Part shown: in pieces, positions 54,601-64,000 of the stretch
Numbering within the stretch: the first letter of the stretch is position 1
How the letters are laid out: every line of letters begins with the position of its first letter
Assembly (NCBI GenBank): GCA_035079385.1
Contig: JAVHKY010000001.1
Span: 13,230,501-13,294,500 of the forward strand
DNA length: 64,000 nucleotides
Reading direction: 5' to 3'
DNA from: Aspidiotus rigidus
Taxonomy: Eukaryota > Arthropoda > Insecta > Hemiptera > Diaspididae
Notes under the pieces: model-generated
What the model saw: only the letters and a program-made list of their open reading frames with translations
The model's database searches: none
What the model was told of the DNA's origin: nothing
Made by a program: the position numbers and the translations under genes

Positions 54601-56343
54601 CTTTAAGATTCTTGAAGTATTTTCGACGCTGATCACGATGCCGTTGACCGTTTCTCAAAATTGGCTCTGGTTATTGAGAAATGAACATATCAAGTTCCCG
54701 AGAATCGTAGCGACGCGCAGTGAATGTTACCCAGCTATCGAATTTCGCAAGTACGAGAACATACACTGTCCGTCGTTACGATTCGCGGGAACTTGATATG
54801 TTCATTTGTCGATAACCAGAGCCAATTTTGAGAAACGGTCAACGGCATCGTGATCAGCGTCGAAAATATTTCTAGAATCGTATAATTTCGTTCTTGCATT
54901 TTTCAATTTTTTTTTTTTTTTGTGTAGTGTAATAAGAAGAAGAAGACGTACGTCGTCAGAAATTGTTATTTTTGAACAGAGATAAAGGGGGAGGGATGTG
55001 CTCCTAGCCAGAATTTCAGGAAAAAGGCCGGGCTAGGATATTTGATTAATCTGCTATTTCCTAAGCACTTTTTATTCTAGCCCTTTTCAGGAGAATTATT
55101 TACAGATCGGCGGTGGATATGTGCACATCTCTACCAGCGAATCTTTGAACTCAATTTGGTATGTAACCGAATCTCATTTATTTTGAATATTTTGGCTGTC
55201 ATTCGATCTTTATGTAATCATTATTTTTTTTTTCTTTTCCCATCTGATTTTTTTTTTTTGTGGGGTGATTAATTTCCTTTTATTTTTGTTTTTATCCTTT
55301 TGGGGGATTTTGTTTGGGGAAATAGTTTTTTAAAATCTTTATTTTAATCATGGGAAGGGTGTTTTCTTCTATTCGGAGCCAGGGGCACAGAGATATAGGT
55401 CTTCTCCACAAAAGTCCCTTGTCGTTCCCAGGATATGGGTGAGCCTCGGCCCTATATCTGTTCCTATATCCGAGATTCTCGTCTTTAAAGTGTGGGTGTG
55501 CCACGGCCCTGCGCTAAAGTCGAGTTCTTGTGATTCCTATCCTTGTTGCGAATTTAGTTTCAACTATTCCTTTTTTATGGGTGATGACGGGTCACGGAGA
55601 CGAGTCCCAAGTTGCTGGATAGTTGTCCCCCTAGGTATTCCGCGTCTAGTTTTGATCCTCGGGGTAAGGTCAGCGGGGCACCCGTAGAGGCTCACGTCCC
55701 TGAGGGGAATACACTGTATCAAGGAAAATTCCCTTCGGGGATCTGACGCACACGTGAGAGGCTAGCGATCCCCCTCGAGTATTCCACCTTCTTATGTCCC
55801 CTCTTCTTTTTCTAAATTAAATTTTTTCTTTTTTTTTCCTTTCTTCCTCTTGGATACTCCCTTTCTTTTCTTTTGTTTTTTTGGGGGGAGGGGGGCTAAA
55901 TTTCTCTTATCGTTATATATTATATTTTGTTTGATTCGCGCAATGACTGTTCCTCCACTGTTTTCCTCTTAATTTGAATGATGTATCTCTGTGCCCAAGA
56001 AGTAGGGGGGGTGGGCCTCGTAAAAAATGAAACGTTTGAAAAAGAACTGTTTAAAAAGGAACGTGTTGGCTAGGTCACTCAGTCCCTGATCTCTGTCATA
56101 CTCCGTTTATATTATAAATTTTCTCACTCGTTCCTGGTTTTTTCTTATGTGACATGTTTTTTTTTTTTTTTTTTTTTTTTCTGATCATGGAATACACATG
56201 TTCATGTTTTTTTTTTTCTCTTCCTTATTTTTAATAGCTATAATTACAGAGTCATCAAGCTCAACAATCGCAAGCGTCGGTCGGATATGTTCACTATGTT
56301 TGAACTAAAATCCGACTCGGAAAGGATCGCTGTCAAAAATTAG
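51667..56343 (+). CDS. Small predicted secreted protein, six short exons
   Basis: Exon 1 (51667-51709) encodes MKYIILTIVLAVLK, a signal-peptide-like start. It joins in frame to 52378-52409 (ESYPLNPEILK) and 53759-53821 ('YDRYMKDFEATGRQMKQEKN'). Further exons are 54327-54366 ('EMNPLIVKREDQS'), 55091-55158 ('ENYLQIGGGYVHISTSESLN') and 56238-56343 ('YNYRVIKLNNRKRRSDMF' to 'ERIAVKN' and stop). All have good GT/AG signals. Exons 3 and 5 are both phase 0 at the joint, whereas the 40-nt exon 4 shifts frame. It is therefore alternative, or a further small exon was missed. Mature product about 85-100 residues, basic in its last third. No family recognised. The large introns hold palindromic repeats. 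A secreted role is inferred only from the leader. Confidence 0.6.
52720..53145. repeat. Imperfect inverted repeat in intron 2 of the secreted-protein gene
   Basis: 'cataagaccggaatg' preceded by 'ttgccacggcctaattc' near 52745-52785 is mirrored by 'cattccggtcttatatg' and 'gtggaccgtgccc' near 53092-53130. A minus-strand frame of 106 codons inside it has no recognisable content. Likely an old non-autonomous element. Confidence 0.55.
54604..54883. mobile_element. Palindromic MITE in intron 4 of the secreted-protein gene
   Basis: Arms of about 115 bp share 'ttttcgacgctgatcacgat', 'gagaaacggtcaacggcatc' and 'ttgatatgttcattt' in inverse orientation with a few changes. The loop is about 55 bp. No ORF. 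Confidence 0.85.
55260..56160. other. GC-rich insertion in intron 5
   Basis: This block is much GC-richer than its surroundings ('ggtgagcctcggccct', 'cctcggggtaaggtcagcgg', 'gcgatccccctcgag') and is followed by T- and G-tracts. 'gggcacagagatata' near 55383 is mirrored by 'tatctctgtgccca' near 55984, so the block may be an inverted-repeat-bounded element of about 620 bp. No protein or RNA family recognised. Confidence 0.4.
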
Positions 56344-56567
56344 GGGGCGGGGTCTGTTTCTTAAAATCTAAACAAAAAACTGCACTCTTCCTCAAATTAG
56401 CAACGTCAGGTTTCGGTGTTTTCCTATAAAAACATCGTGGCATCTCTGAATCAAAATCTTTTTGTTGTCTTGTGCACTATGATAGAAGAATTATTTACAA
56501 AAATTGAGCCTAAAACGTAGTTCTAGAAAAAATATTTCAGGATGTACAATTTCAATTTTCTAATGCC

Positions 56568-57189
56568 ATGGACACTATTTCGTATCTACTTTTCTTCTCA
56601 ATCACAGTACTTATGAAAAATATTGAATTATTGTCTGTTGAAGCGGCGGAAAACTTCCTCAAAACTACTTCGTCTGGTGGGTTAGAGGACTCTTATCTCG
56701 AATTGAGACAGATAGGTACATTAACTCAGCTCAGTACAAATTCCAAATAGATCTAATAATTATGTGATCGTAAGTAGGTACTTGGATTTCTTTCTAGATT
56801 CCTCATCAACGTACCCTGAAGAAGATCCTGAACGCAGAGAAGAGATTTGTGGAGCTATTTTAAATAGCTCCTCTTTTTTCAACATACATCAAAATCTCAT
56901 GAGCTTGAAAATGATGCAAGAAAATTATTTCGCTTCCGAAACTGATACTTTAAGAAATATACCCTCCAGAATCACAAAACTGTATCAACAACGACAAATT
57001 TTTACTCGTGATGGCACTTTGTACGAATCGCTGTTATTATGTTCAGCTTGGGACTCCGTGTTAAGGACCATAGAAGAATATTTCGTTTCACGTCAATACC
57101 GGGCTCGGAAAACGATTAGTCGCTTCATATTCGCGTTCAACGAGAAAAAAAAACTCGTGGTCATTGCGAAAACTGAAGCCACTTCTTGA
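56568..57189 (+). CDS. Second predicted secreted protein, two coding exons
   Basis: Start MDTISYLLFFSITVLMK is a hydrophobic leader, followed by 'NIELLSVEAAENFLKTTSSG'. Exon 1 (56568-56715) joins in phase 1 to exon 2 (56798-57189), reading 'DSSSTYPEEDPERREEICGA', 'SFFNIHQNLMSLKMMQENYF', 'RNIPSRITKLYQQRQIFTRD', 'LLLCSAWDSVLRTIEEYFVS' and ending 'LVVIAKTEATS'. Total 179 residues with two cysteines in the mature part. An acceptor at 56541 suggests a 5' UTR intron. No family recognised. It follows the previous secreted-protein gene by 225 bp in the same direction, suggesting a small local cluster, but the two show no obvious sequence similarity. Confidence 0.65.
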
Positions 57190-57765
57190 AGTACCTCTGG
57201 ATGAAAAATTTTTATAGCATAAAATAACCACTCAAAGAAAATGTACTAGATTAAGGAGGGGGGGGGGCGAACAAGTGGAGCGAGTGAGATCTCGACACAG
57301 GAAGACCGTCGGATGAAAATAGAAAGAGAATGAAAGAAGACGAGCGAGACAGCGAGAACGACCACCAGCGGCCACGCAAAACGTGCGCGACACCCGATGA
57401 GATAACTTGAATCTACGCTTCACCAAACGAGCGTCAATCTAATCGTATTTTAAAGTAACATATTTTTTGTGACACTACAATAGGAAATGGCGCGAAAGAA
57501 AATTGATCCAAAAACTAGAGAGGAAGTATTAAAAACAAAGACAGAGGCTGACAAGTTTCCTGGAGTGTTTCTCATTCCCCTGTCATTTTCTTGCATATCG
57601 ATGAAAACGAAAAACGAGAATTGTAAGCTATTAAGAAGACTTAATGAAGCCAAAATTTACTCATCTATTCATCTACACGTATACATTGAATACCTCCCAA
57701 AAAATTTTTTGCATCTTTCAATTTTTTCATTTTGTTGGGTAGTGTTATTATTATTATAAGCCTTT
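57190..57765. other. Mostly noncoding, possible short first exon at 57487
   Basis: A G-run at 57258 is followed by purine-rich sequence. ATG at 57487 opens MARKKIDPKTREEVLKTKTE and continues to about 57757, but nothing is recognised and no donor fits convincingly. I treat it as unproven. Confidence 0.25.
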
Positions 57766-57769
57766 TAAC

Positions 57770-58735
57770 ATACAGATATTTATCTATATACATAAATATA
57801 TCTATTACATATTGCCCATTTGATTTTGGGCATAGGCCTCCCTCAGCCTATTCCATTCACGCCGGTCGTACGCTATGCGATGATATAGCTTATAGTTCTC
57901 TAGGAATTTTATGATGTCATCATCCCACCTTATTTTCTGTTTGCCTCTTTTGCTTCCCGATTTTAGGTACCAATTTTTTATAATATAGGCCATCTGTCCC
58001 CACTTTGCCTTGATATATATCCCGCCCAATCCCATTTTATTCTTTTTGCTGCATATAGAAAGTCTTTCCTATTGCTCAGTCTTTTCCTTATTTCCTTTAT
58101 GCTCTTTCTATCTCTCAATCTTATTCCTTGTATGGATCTCTCCATAGTATTTTGTGTTACTTTTATTTTCCTCTGTTTTACTCATTGACCATGTCTGGGC
58201 ACCATATATCAGTGTGGGCAGTACGCAGACATTCAGTACTTTCAATTTGTTTTTAATACAGAAGTTTCCTTTGAATGTGAATTTCAGCGATCAGAATTTT
58301 CTCCAGGCAATTGAGATTCTTCTTTCTATTTCAGTTGAAGTTCTGTTTTTTATTGATAAATGTTTTGTCCCAGGTATACGAGTATCATTACCTTCACTAC
58401 CTTTATTTTTTGTCCATCAATTGCCATGTCAATGTCTTCGTTTTCTTGGCATAGAATTTTAGTTTTTTCTATATTCATACTCAATCCTTTTTTTTCCCTT
58501 CATTGTTCAGTTCTTGGATCATTTCCTGTATTTCTTGCTTTGATTCTGATATTAAGACTATGTCGTCTGCGTATCTTAGATTATTTAAATACTCGCCATT
58601 TATATTGATACCTTTTTTGTCCCAATTTAGCTTCCTGAAAACCTCTTCCAATACCCAATACGCTGTTAAAAAGGATGGAAGATAGTGGGTCGCCTTGTTT
58701 CACTCCCCTTTTTATCTTGTCTGCTCAGGTACACA
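57770..58735 (-). pseudogene. RTE-type LINE 3' fragment
   Basis: On the minus strand: 'GVKQGDPLSSILFNSVL', 'INGEYLNNLRYADDIVLISE' (intact YADD box), 'GAQTWSMSKTEENKS', and the C-terminus 'RGKQKIRWDDDIIKFLENYK' with 'NRLREAYAQNQMG'. Frames change at about 58620, 58480 and 58030. An (ATA)n tail follows at about 57747-57760. It is 5'-truncated before the RT palm. A relative of the RTE copies at 27-34 kb, but a different copy with an intact catalytic box. Confidence 0.85.
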
Positions 58736-59470
58736 GAAATGATGGTGCTTTACCCTCAGTATAGAGTTCTCCTTAATTTACTCGAAGATTTTCAACTCGT
58801 CATCACAAACTTTGAATAACTTATCTGCTGCAATTTGATTAATTTACTCACTCCATTTTAAGGTACTGAACGTTTTGACGAATAGAAAAAGTAAAATCCG
58901 AGAAAAATAGGCTCAAGCTATCACGTAAGAAACACCTAACCACACCCAAAAATTCTCACAGGGACGTAATTATTGTTTAAGCAAAAAAAAATTTTTGAAA
59001 AATTTCAACTCATCACGAATTTAAAAAAAAAAAAATTCTCTTTTCTAACTGCAGTTTGACAAATGAAGACTTACTATCTGTACTTCGGCTTTTGCGGCTC
59101 GCTTCAAATTCTTGTCAGCCGCTTGTCGTTCCTCAGCATCTTTATTGATCAGAATTTTAGCCGTTTGTCGTTCCTCAATAATTTTATTGATCAGAACTTT
59201 TTCTCTCGTTTTTGGTTCCTTGACATCTTTAAATTCATCAACAATTTTCTTGTACTCCTGAAAACAAGGAGGAGTACTGACAGGTGGATTAGAAGAAATA
59301 GCAGAGCCTGTACTAGGGTTGGGAGTTGATGGGATTGCTCTTAGAATTATTTGCACTGCAGTAATTTTGGACAGATCAGGTATTAATGCAAACAACTGGA
59401 ACAACTTTCTAATTCTCTCAATCCTCAGAATTCGGTACTGGGGCAATGAATCCAGCTGGACGATCAGCTC
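58736..59470. other. Noncoding; open frames not recognised
   Basis: Overlapping frames at 59045-59446 (minus) and 59063-59329 (plus) exist. The minus frame is lysine/glutamate-rich with a repeated 'KILINKDAEERQ' pattern and could be a coiled-coil exon, but I cannot support a gene. Confidence 0.3.
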
Positions 59471-59479
59471 TCTTTCTTA

Positions 59480-60850
59480 AGACACTATGTACCAGGTCAC
59501 ATATTTTCCAAAATGTTATACTTGAAAAAGGACGAAGTGACTTGAAAATTTTTTCGAAATATTTTACACTCTAAAAAACGACCGACGTACCAAAATTATG
59601 TTTGGAGTTCGAAAATCAAAAATTCTTTGAGATAGCCTACTTGAAAAAACGACCAAGTCCGAGAATATTATTGGACTTCGAATATTTTTGAAGGTAATTC
59701 CCTTGAAAAAAAGACAAAGTACCAGAATATTATTGGACTGATAATATTTTCCTGGATGATTCACTCAAAAAAACAACAGAGTCCGAGATTAATACTGGAC
59801 TTCAAATATGTTTTGAGGTATTTAACTCGAGAAAACGACGAAGTACAAGAATATTTTTGGACTTGGAAAATTTTTTTGGTATTTTACTTGAAGGAAACAA
59901 CAAAGTCCGAAAATATTATTGGACTTGAATTATTTTTTGAAGTATCTTACTTAAAAAAAGGACAAAGTACCAGAATATCATTAGACTTGGAATATTTTCC
60001 TGAATGATTTACTCAAAAAAACGACCGAGTCCGACATTAATACTGGACTTGGAATATTTTTCGAGATATTTTACTCGAGGAAACGACAGAGTAAAAGAAT
60101 TTTTTTGGACTTGGGATATTTTCCTCTCAAAAAACAACTGAGTGTGAGAATAATTTTGTACTTGGAATATTTTTTGAAATATTTTACTCCAAAAACAACC
60201 CAAGTACAAGAAGGACTTGGAAAATTGTTTTGAGATGTTTTACTTGAAAAAACAATCAGTTATACCTCAGAAAATATTGTAAGTCAAAAAATGTTCCAAA
60301 ACTTAATTCTTTTTTGAGAGATCTCGAGAAATATTCCAAGCCCAAAAATATATTCTGGTACTTTCTTATTTTTGTCATTTTCTCGCGTAAAATATCTCGG
60401 AGAATATTCCGAGTCTAATATTATTCTTGGACTTTGTCATTTTTCAAGTAGAATATCCTGGAAAATATTCTCATACTTTGTTGTTTTTCTAAGTCAAATA
60501 TCTTGAAACTAAAAAAATTTTCCATCAAGTCCAAAAATATTCTTGTACTTTGTCGGTTTCTCGAGTCAAATACCTCAAACAATATTCCAAGTCCAGTATT
60601 AATCTCGGACTCCGTCGTTTTTTTGAGTAAATCGTTCAGGAACATAACATATGTCCAATAATATTCTGGTACTTTGTCTTTTTTTCAAGTGAATTACCTT
60701 GAAAAATATTTGAAGTCCAATAATATTCTCATTTCTCGGACTTGATCGTTTTTTCAATTAGAATATCTCAAAGAATTTTTGAAGTCCAAAAATATTCTTG
60801 TACTTCGTCTTTTTTTCGAGTAAAAATTTTGGAAAATATTCAAAGTCCAT
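59480..60850. repeat. Large hairpin of inverted short-tandem arrays
   Basis: From about 59520 to 60270 a unit of roughly 60-70 bp ('gaaaaaacgac-aagt-c-agaat', 'attggacttggaatattttt') recurs about 11 times. From about 60290 to 60850 the same unit recurs in the opposite orientation ('aatattct-gtactttgtc-ttttt'). The centre is near 60280. Scattered frames on both strands are by-products. The structure resembles foldback elements, which carry arrays of short repeats in inverted arms. Confidence 0.85.
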
Positions 60851-61290
60851 ACAAGCCCAAGGACCCACAGTCCAAAGAATGAAATACAAGACGCAATACC
60901 GCGCAACGCGAGCGTGCAAACGCAAAAACTTCGAAGACTCCTGGAATCAACTTCCCTCCCAATGTGGCGTGAAATACCGACTCGTGTTATCACACCAGTG
61001 CTCTTCTGCTTATCTACGTTACAGTGTTGTCAGACACACCACTATACTACACTACTACTTCCCCGTTTAAAAAAATGAATAAAATAAAATATATAGGCTA
61101 ATGAGGGTGTGCAGAAAAATCGAAAAACAAAATCGACAAACAAATAGAAAATTATGTTAACACATCTAGTATGAAATGACCTCGATACAAACTGACAAAT
61201 AGAAAATCAATAATCATTAATTTACACAGAAAAAAAAACGAATTTCATAAGAACAATAATTTGTTAGACCCAAAATATGAAAGTTACAAT
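60851..61290. other. Noncoding
   Basis: I see no gene. Short A-rich stretches only. Confidence 0.35.
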
Positions 61291-61580
61291 TATTTCAAAT
61301 ATAAAGGCTTTAACTGAACCGCATGACATCGAATACCATTTCCATCTTTATCCATCTCAAGTCTCAACTCGGTATGTCAGATAACCAACTCTTTGCAAAA
61401 TTCGACCTCTTTCCCAACTACGTGAGGCTCGTTTGACCAAAACTGAATCGCCTGGTTGAAACTCACGAAAAACTGAACGGCGGCGGTCGTGATAATTTTT
61501 CTGCTTGAACGATTCTGTGTCTATTATCAAATCTCGATCCGGTTTCAAACGATCAAAAACTGTGTCCAAACGACGTTTCT
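61291..61580 (-). pseudogene. Gypsy-type integrase C-terminal fragment
   Basis: Minus strand: 'SFKQKNYHDRRRSVFREFQP', 'GDSVLVKRASRSWERGRILQ', 'RVGYLTYRV', then after a frame change 'LEMDKDGNGIRCHAVQLKPL'. 'F.pGD.Vlv......W..G.I....G...Y.V....G....rH..qLk' is the standard end of a gypsy/Ty3 integrase. About 95 residues remain; the rest of the element is absent. Confidence 0.85.
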
Positions 61581-61989
61581 AGTGATGTTAAAAATCAGGA
61601 CCATTTTTGCTCCGGAGTTTTTTAGATCTGAAAAAATACAGTCCGGAGCTCCGATCCGTTAGTGATATCCGTCATAGGGCGCGAAAATTGAAAAATGGTT
61701 TATGAAAAAGATCCGGATATCCGGTGGATCGAGGCCTATATTAGGTAAGGGGAATATATATTCGCTCGGTAAAACAGAATATTTGAACGGTAGCAAAATT
61801 AGACCAAAAAAGTAGCATAAACAGTAATGTTAGAATAAATGAACTGTAAATTGCGTGAGTCATATTATGTGAATTGAACGGTAGTGCAAGAAAAATCATG
61901 AACGGCTTATCGAAAATGTATCTCATCCTTTCTTGTCCACTTCACTTATTCGGTATTGATAATTCATCGTTCAGATTAAAATGGAGTTT
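61581..61989. other. Noncoding
   Basis: No gene recognised. There is a short repeated 'tccggagctccgatccg' patch near 61640-61730. Confidence 0.35.
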
Positions 61990-62763
61990 TCACAAACCTG
62001 CTGAATTGTTCGTCGCTAAATGGATTAAGCATTAGGACAGCGTATCAAAAACTTTGTCCAATACTCTCAGTTGAACTGGATCAATAAAAATTCGGAATGG
62101 TACGTGAGCGCCGCCATTGGATATCTCTCCACTAACAATGGCTTGAAGGCCACAAATGCGGCCATCAAGAAGAACCATACCCGGAGAGAACGTCTTCCGG
62201 TAAATTAGTTCCTTGTGAAGGTTCAGGAGCTCGTTTTGAAGTGGTCAGAGACGAGCAATCTGGCATTGGTAAATTGCGTTCAATTTTCCACTCAGAAATC
62301 AATAACACTCAAAGAATGGACGAGTGGTTTTTATTGGGTGATGGAGAATAAGAAAGTCCTTCAGCGCAAACACGGCTCCTATGTAATGTACTTCACGTCA
62401 GTGGAAAACAACGACCCGATAACAACTTAAATGCTGACATAGTACCTTGCTATGCAGCAGAAATGGGCGACCTTCAAGGGATTTCAAGATTTCCAATACA
62501 GCGTATGGGTGATTAAAATAGTAGAAGCTGACCTCGAGAGCTCTACTTGTTCATGTCCGTACTTCAGCAAGAAAACTGTATTTCAGCATATTATTGATAT
62601 GCAAGTCCGTCTGAAGTTGGTGACCGTACCTCCAACTGCAAAGTGCATACCTTTAGGTCAAAAGCGGAAATATGGTAGGCACGCACTTGCGAAGAAAGCT
62701 CTACTACTGCAGCGAGCCAATAATTGCTACATTTTACAAATTGGTGTTCGCAATTATTTTTAG
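61990..62763 (+). pseudogene. MULE-type transposase relic with degenerate SWIM finger
   Basis: In several frames: 'RIKNFVQYSQLNWINKNSEW', 'SAAIGYLSTNNGLKATNAAI' with 'KKNHTRRERLPV' (the Mutator-like 'TNNglEa.N..iK' signature), a stop, then 'QELVLKWSE'. Farther on 'SSTCSCPYFSKKTVFQHIID' is a SWIM zinc finger (CxC...HxC) whose last Cys is lost. A basic tail follows ('IPLGQKRKYGRHALAKKALL'). Stops and shifts near 62040, 62210 and 62430 kill it. Confidence 0.75.
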
Positions 62764-62990
62764 CAACGCTGCTATTCTTATACCGGGAAAATATACATTT
62801 GATGTACGTAGAATTTTGATACTTATTAATTGAGTTATTTGCCGTTCTTATTACTTTTTCATTGCTTAACTTTTTAAATGTTCCGAATTATATTTCTTCG
62901 CTGGTTCACGTCAACTTTTTACCGCCCAAATATTCTAATATACCGGGCCAATATTTCGGTCCCATTAGGTAATACCACCTTTTGGCCCTT

Positions 62991-63049
62991 AGTGAATAGT
63001 AGTTGAAAATGAAGTAGTTGAAAATGATCATTTTCAACTACTATTCACT
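62991..63049. repeat. Perfect 22-bp inverted repeat
   Basis: AGTGAATAGTAGTTGAAAAT with two more bases at 62991-63012 is mirrored at 63028-63049, with a 15-bp loop that repeats 'agtagttgaaaatga'. About 160 bp upstream of the coiled-coil gene start. No terminator or regulatory role can be assigned. Confidence 0.8.
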
Positions 63050-63206
63050 ATTCAGATTTCAGAACGTATTATTTTTCTAGACTTCTAATGAGGACTAGTC
63101 AACAGTAGTTGCTAGTTAGTAGTTGTGGACTTTGCTTTTGAATCTCTTCTACCAGCGTACTGAACGGCCCGTGAAAGAACAATCGTATCTAGTATAAATT
63201 TAGATA

Positions 63207-63597
63207 ATGGCAAAGGAATCAGAAAAATGTGCTAGTAGTGGTAAAACAAACTGGCGAGGAAAGTTTGAGGAGAATCAAGCATTCCTTTGGAAATCCGAAG
63301 CGGAGAAGAAATCACTCGAAGAAAAGGTTCAATGCTTGAGAGACGAGAACATATCACTTCACACAGAAGTATTACTCCTGCAAGCATTTAAAGAAAGATA
63401 CAGTTCAGAATTTTATTGCACAATTCGGGAGAAAGAAGAACTAAAAGAAGATAAATTGAAAGCGGAAAAAGTAATGCAACAGTTGAAGGAACAGGTCGTA
63501 AAATTAGAAGAACGGATTGTAATATTAGAAGAAGGAAGAGTAACGGAGAACGAATACTTTCATCACCTGACCCGTTTCAAAATATTTGTGAACATGA
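63207..63597 (+). CDS. Coiled-coil protein, first coding exon
   Basis: ATG at 63207 opens MAKESEKCASSGKTNWRGKF and continues into a long heptad-rich helix ('EKKSLEEKVQCLRDENISLH', then 'EELKEDKLKAEKVMQQLKEQ', 'VVKLEERIVILEEG'). It ends 'FHHLTRFKIFVNM'. At 63598-63600 a consensus donor (GAG/GTAAAG) precedes the stop that would otherwise end the frame, so I take this as exon 1 of a split gene running past the window. Coiled coils are not diagnostic of function. The product is unknown. No transposon signature surrounds it. Confidence 0.5.
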
Positions 63598-63600
63598 GGT

Positions 63601-64000
63601 AAAGATGGCTAATTTGAAGCGATATTTTGAAAAACTGCGTCGTGAGGATAAAGACAAGTAGGTACCTGAACATGTTGAAGACACTTTTCAAGTATAATTC
63701 GTAGTTTTACTAATGCCAAATGATAACGAATAACGATAACTGTACATTTGACTTTTCATTAACTCTAATAACTTCAAGTTCATTGTATGGTACCTAATAG
63801 AATTAATAAACGAATTTGTCAAAGTTTATTCACGCAATATTTATTACAAAAATAACAATACCTAATTTAATTCGAATTAAATGAATCGAGCTGAAGTAAA
63901 TCAAAAAATGTTGAAACGTAGATTTTAAACCTTCAACTTTTCTGTTGAAGCACTTCTGCTTTGCTGTATCTATTCTTTCCAGGCATGCACCAAAAATCTT
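63601..64000. other. Putative intron or downstream noncoding
   Basis: No further exon could be joined with confidence. A short frame, MANLKRYFEKLRREDKDK (about 63605-63660), ends at another GTAGGT donor and may be an alternative continuation of the coiled-coil gene. Confidence 0.3.

Noticed and set aside
59045..59446. Lys/Glu-rich minus-strand frame
   Set aside because: Low-complexity coiled-coil-like sequence overlapped by a plus-strand frame; insufficient support for a gene.

Overview
The window reads as animal nuclear DNA. It is AT-rich, the recognisable genes are split by short GT...AG introns, and most of the sequence is transposable elements in many states of decay. The element mix (RTE-type LINEs, Penelope-like elements with hammerhead motifs, hAT, pogo/Tigger, Crypton, MULE, BEL/Pao, copia and gypsy scraps) and the abundant 'taggtacct'-type words suggest an arthropod. 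A sap-feeding hemipteran would be my first guess, but this is an inference from texture. No bacterial operons, rRNA, tRNA or CRISPR arrays were recognised.

Layout. 1-5.4 kb: repeat-rich noncoding DNA. 5.4-8.3 kb (minus strand): a copia fragment abutting a broken, intron-containing AAA-ATPase-like/PD-(D/E)XK-type gene. 8.35-13.3 kb: a complete-looking DNA transposon with near-identical terminal inverted repeats (TIRs), encoding an about 1010-residue spliced protein with a candidate D..D34E core. 13.3-20.8 kb: tandem duplications, small TIR elements, and a dead second copy of that protein's C-terminal domain split by a MITE. 20.8-24.6 kb: two broken Penelope-like elements and a separate hammerhead motif. 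25.8-26.8 kb: a compact six-exon host gene with three zinc fingers and SUMO-interaction-type motifs. 26.9-34.0 kb: what looks like one 5'-inverted (twin-primed) RTE LINE insertion with 11-bp target duplications, carrying a nested 3-kb inverted-repeat element. 34.6-35.8 kb: BEL/Pao integrase pieces separated by a palindromic element. 35.97-44.55 kb: an 8.6-kb hAT transposon with 8-bp target duplications and a split BED/hAT transposase gene. A Penelope element sits in one of its introns and a palindromic MITE plus a (TTA)n tract in another. 44.6-49.5 kb: palindromic MITEs, a broken Crypton-type tyrosine recombinase, a pogo/Tigger relic, and a multi-exon gene of unknown function. 51.7-57.2 kb: two neighbouring split genes for small predicted secreted proteins. 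57.8-62.8 kb: RTE, gypsy and MULE relics and a large hairpin built from inverted arrays of a short tandem repeat. 63.2 kb: a coiled-coil first exon.

The host-like genes, in order of confidence, are the zinc-finger/SIM gene, the two secreted-protein genes, the unknown gene at 48.25-49.5 kb, and the coiled-coil exon. Everything else is best explained by mobile DNA, much of it nested. Splice junctions were inferred by eye from GT/AG signals plus frame continuity, so individual boundaries may be off by a base or so.
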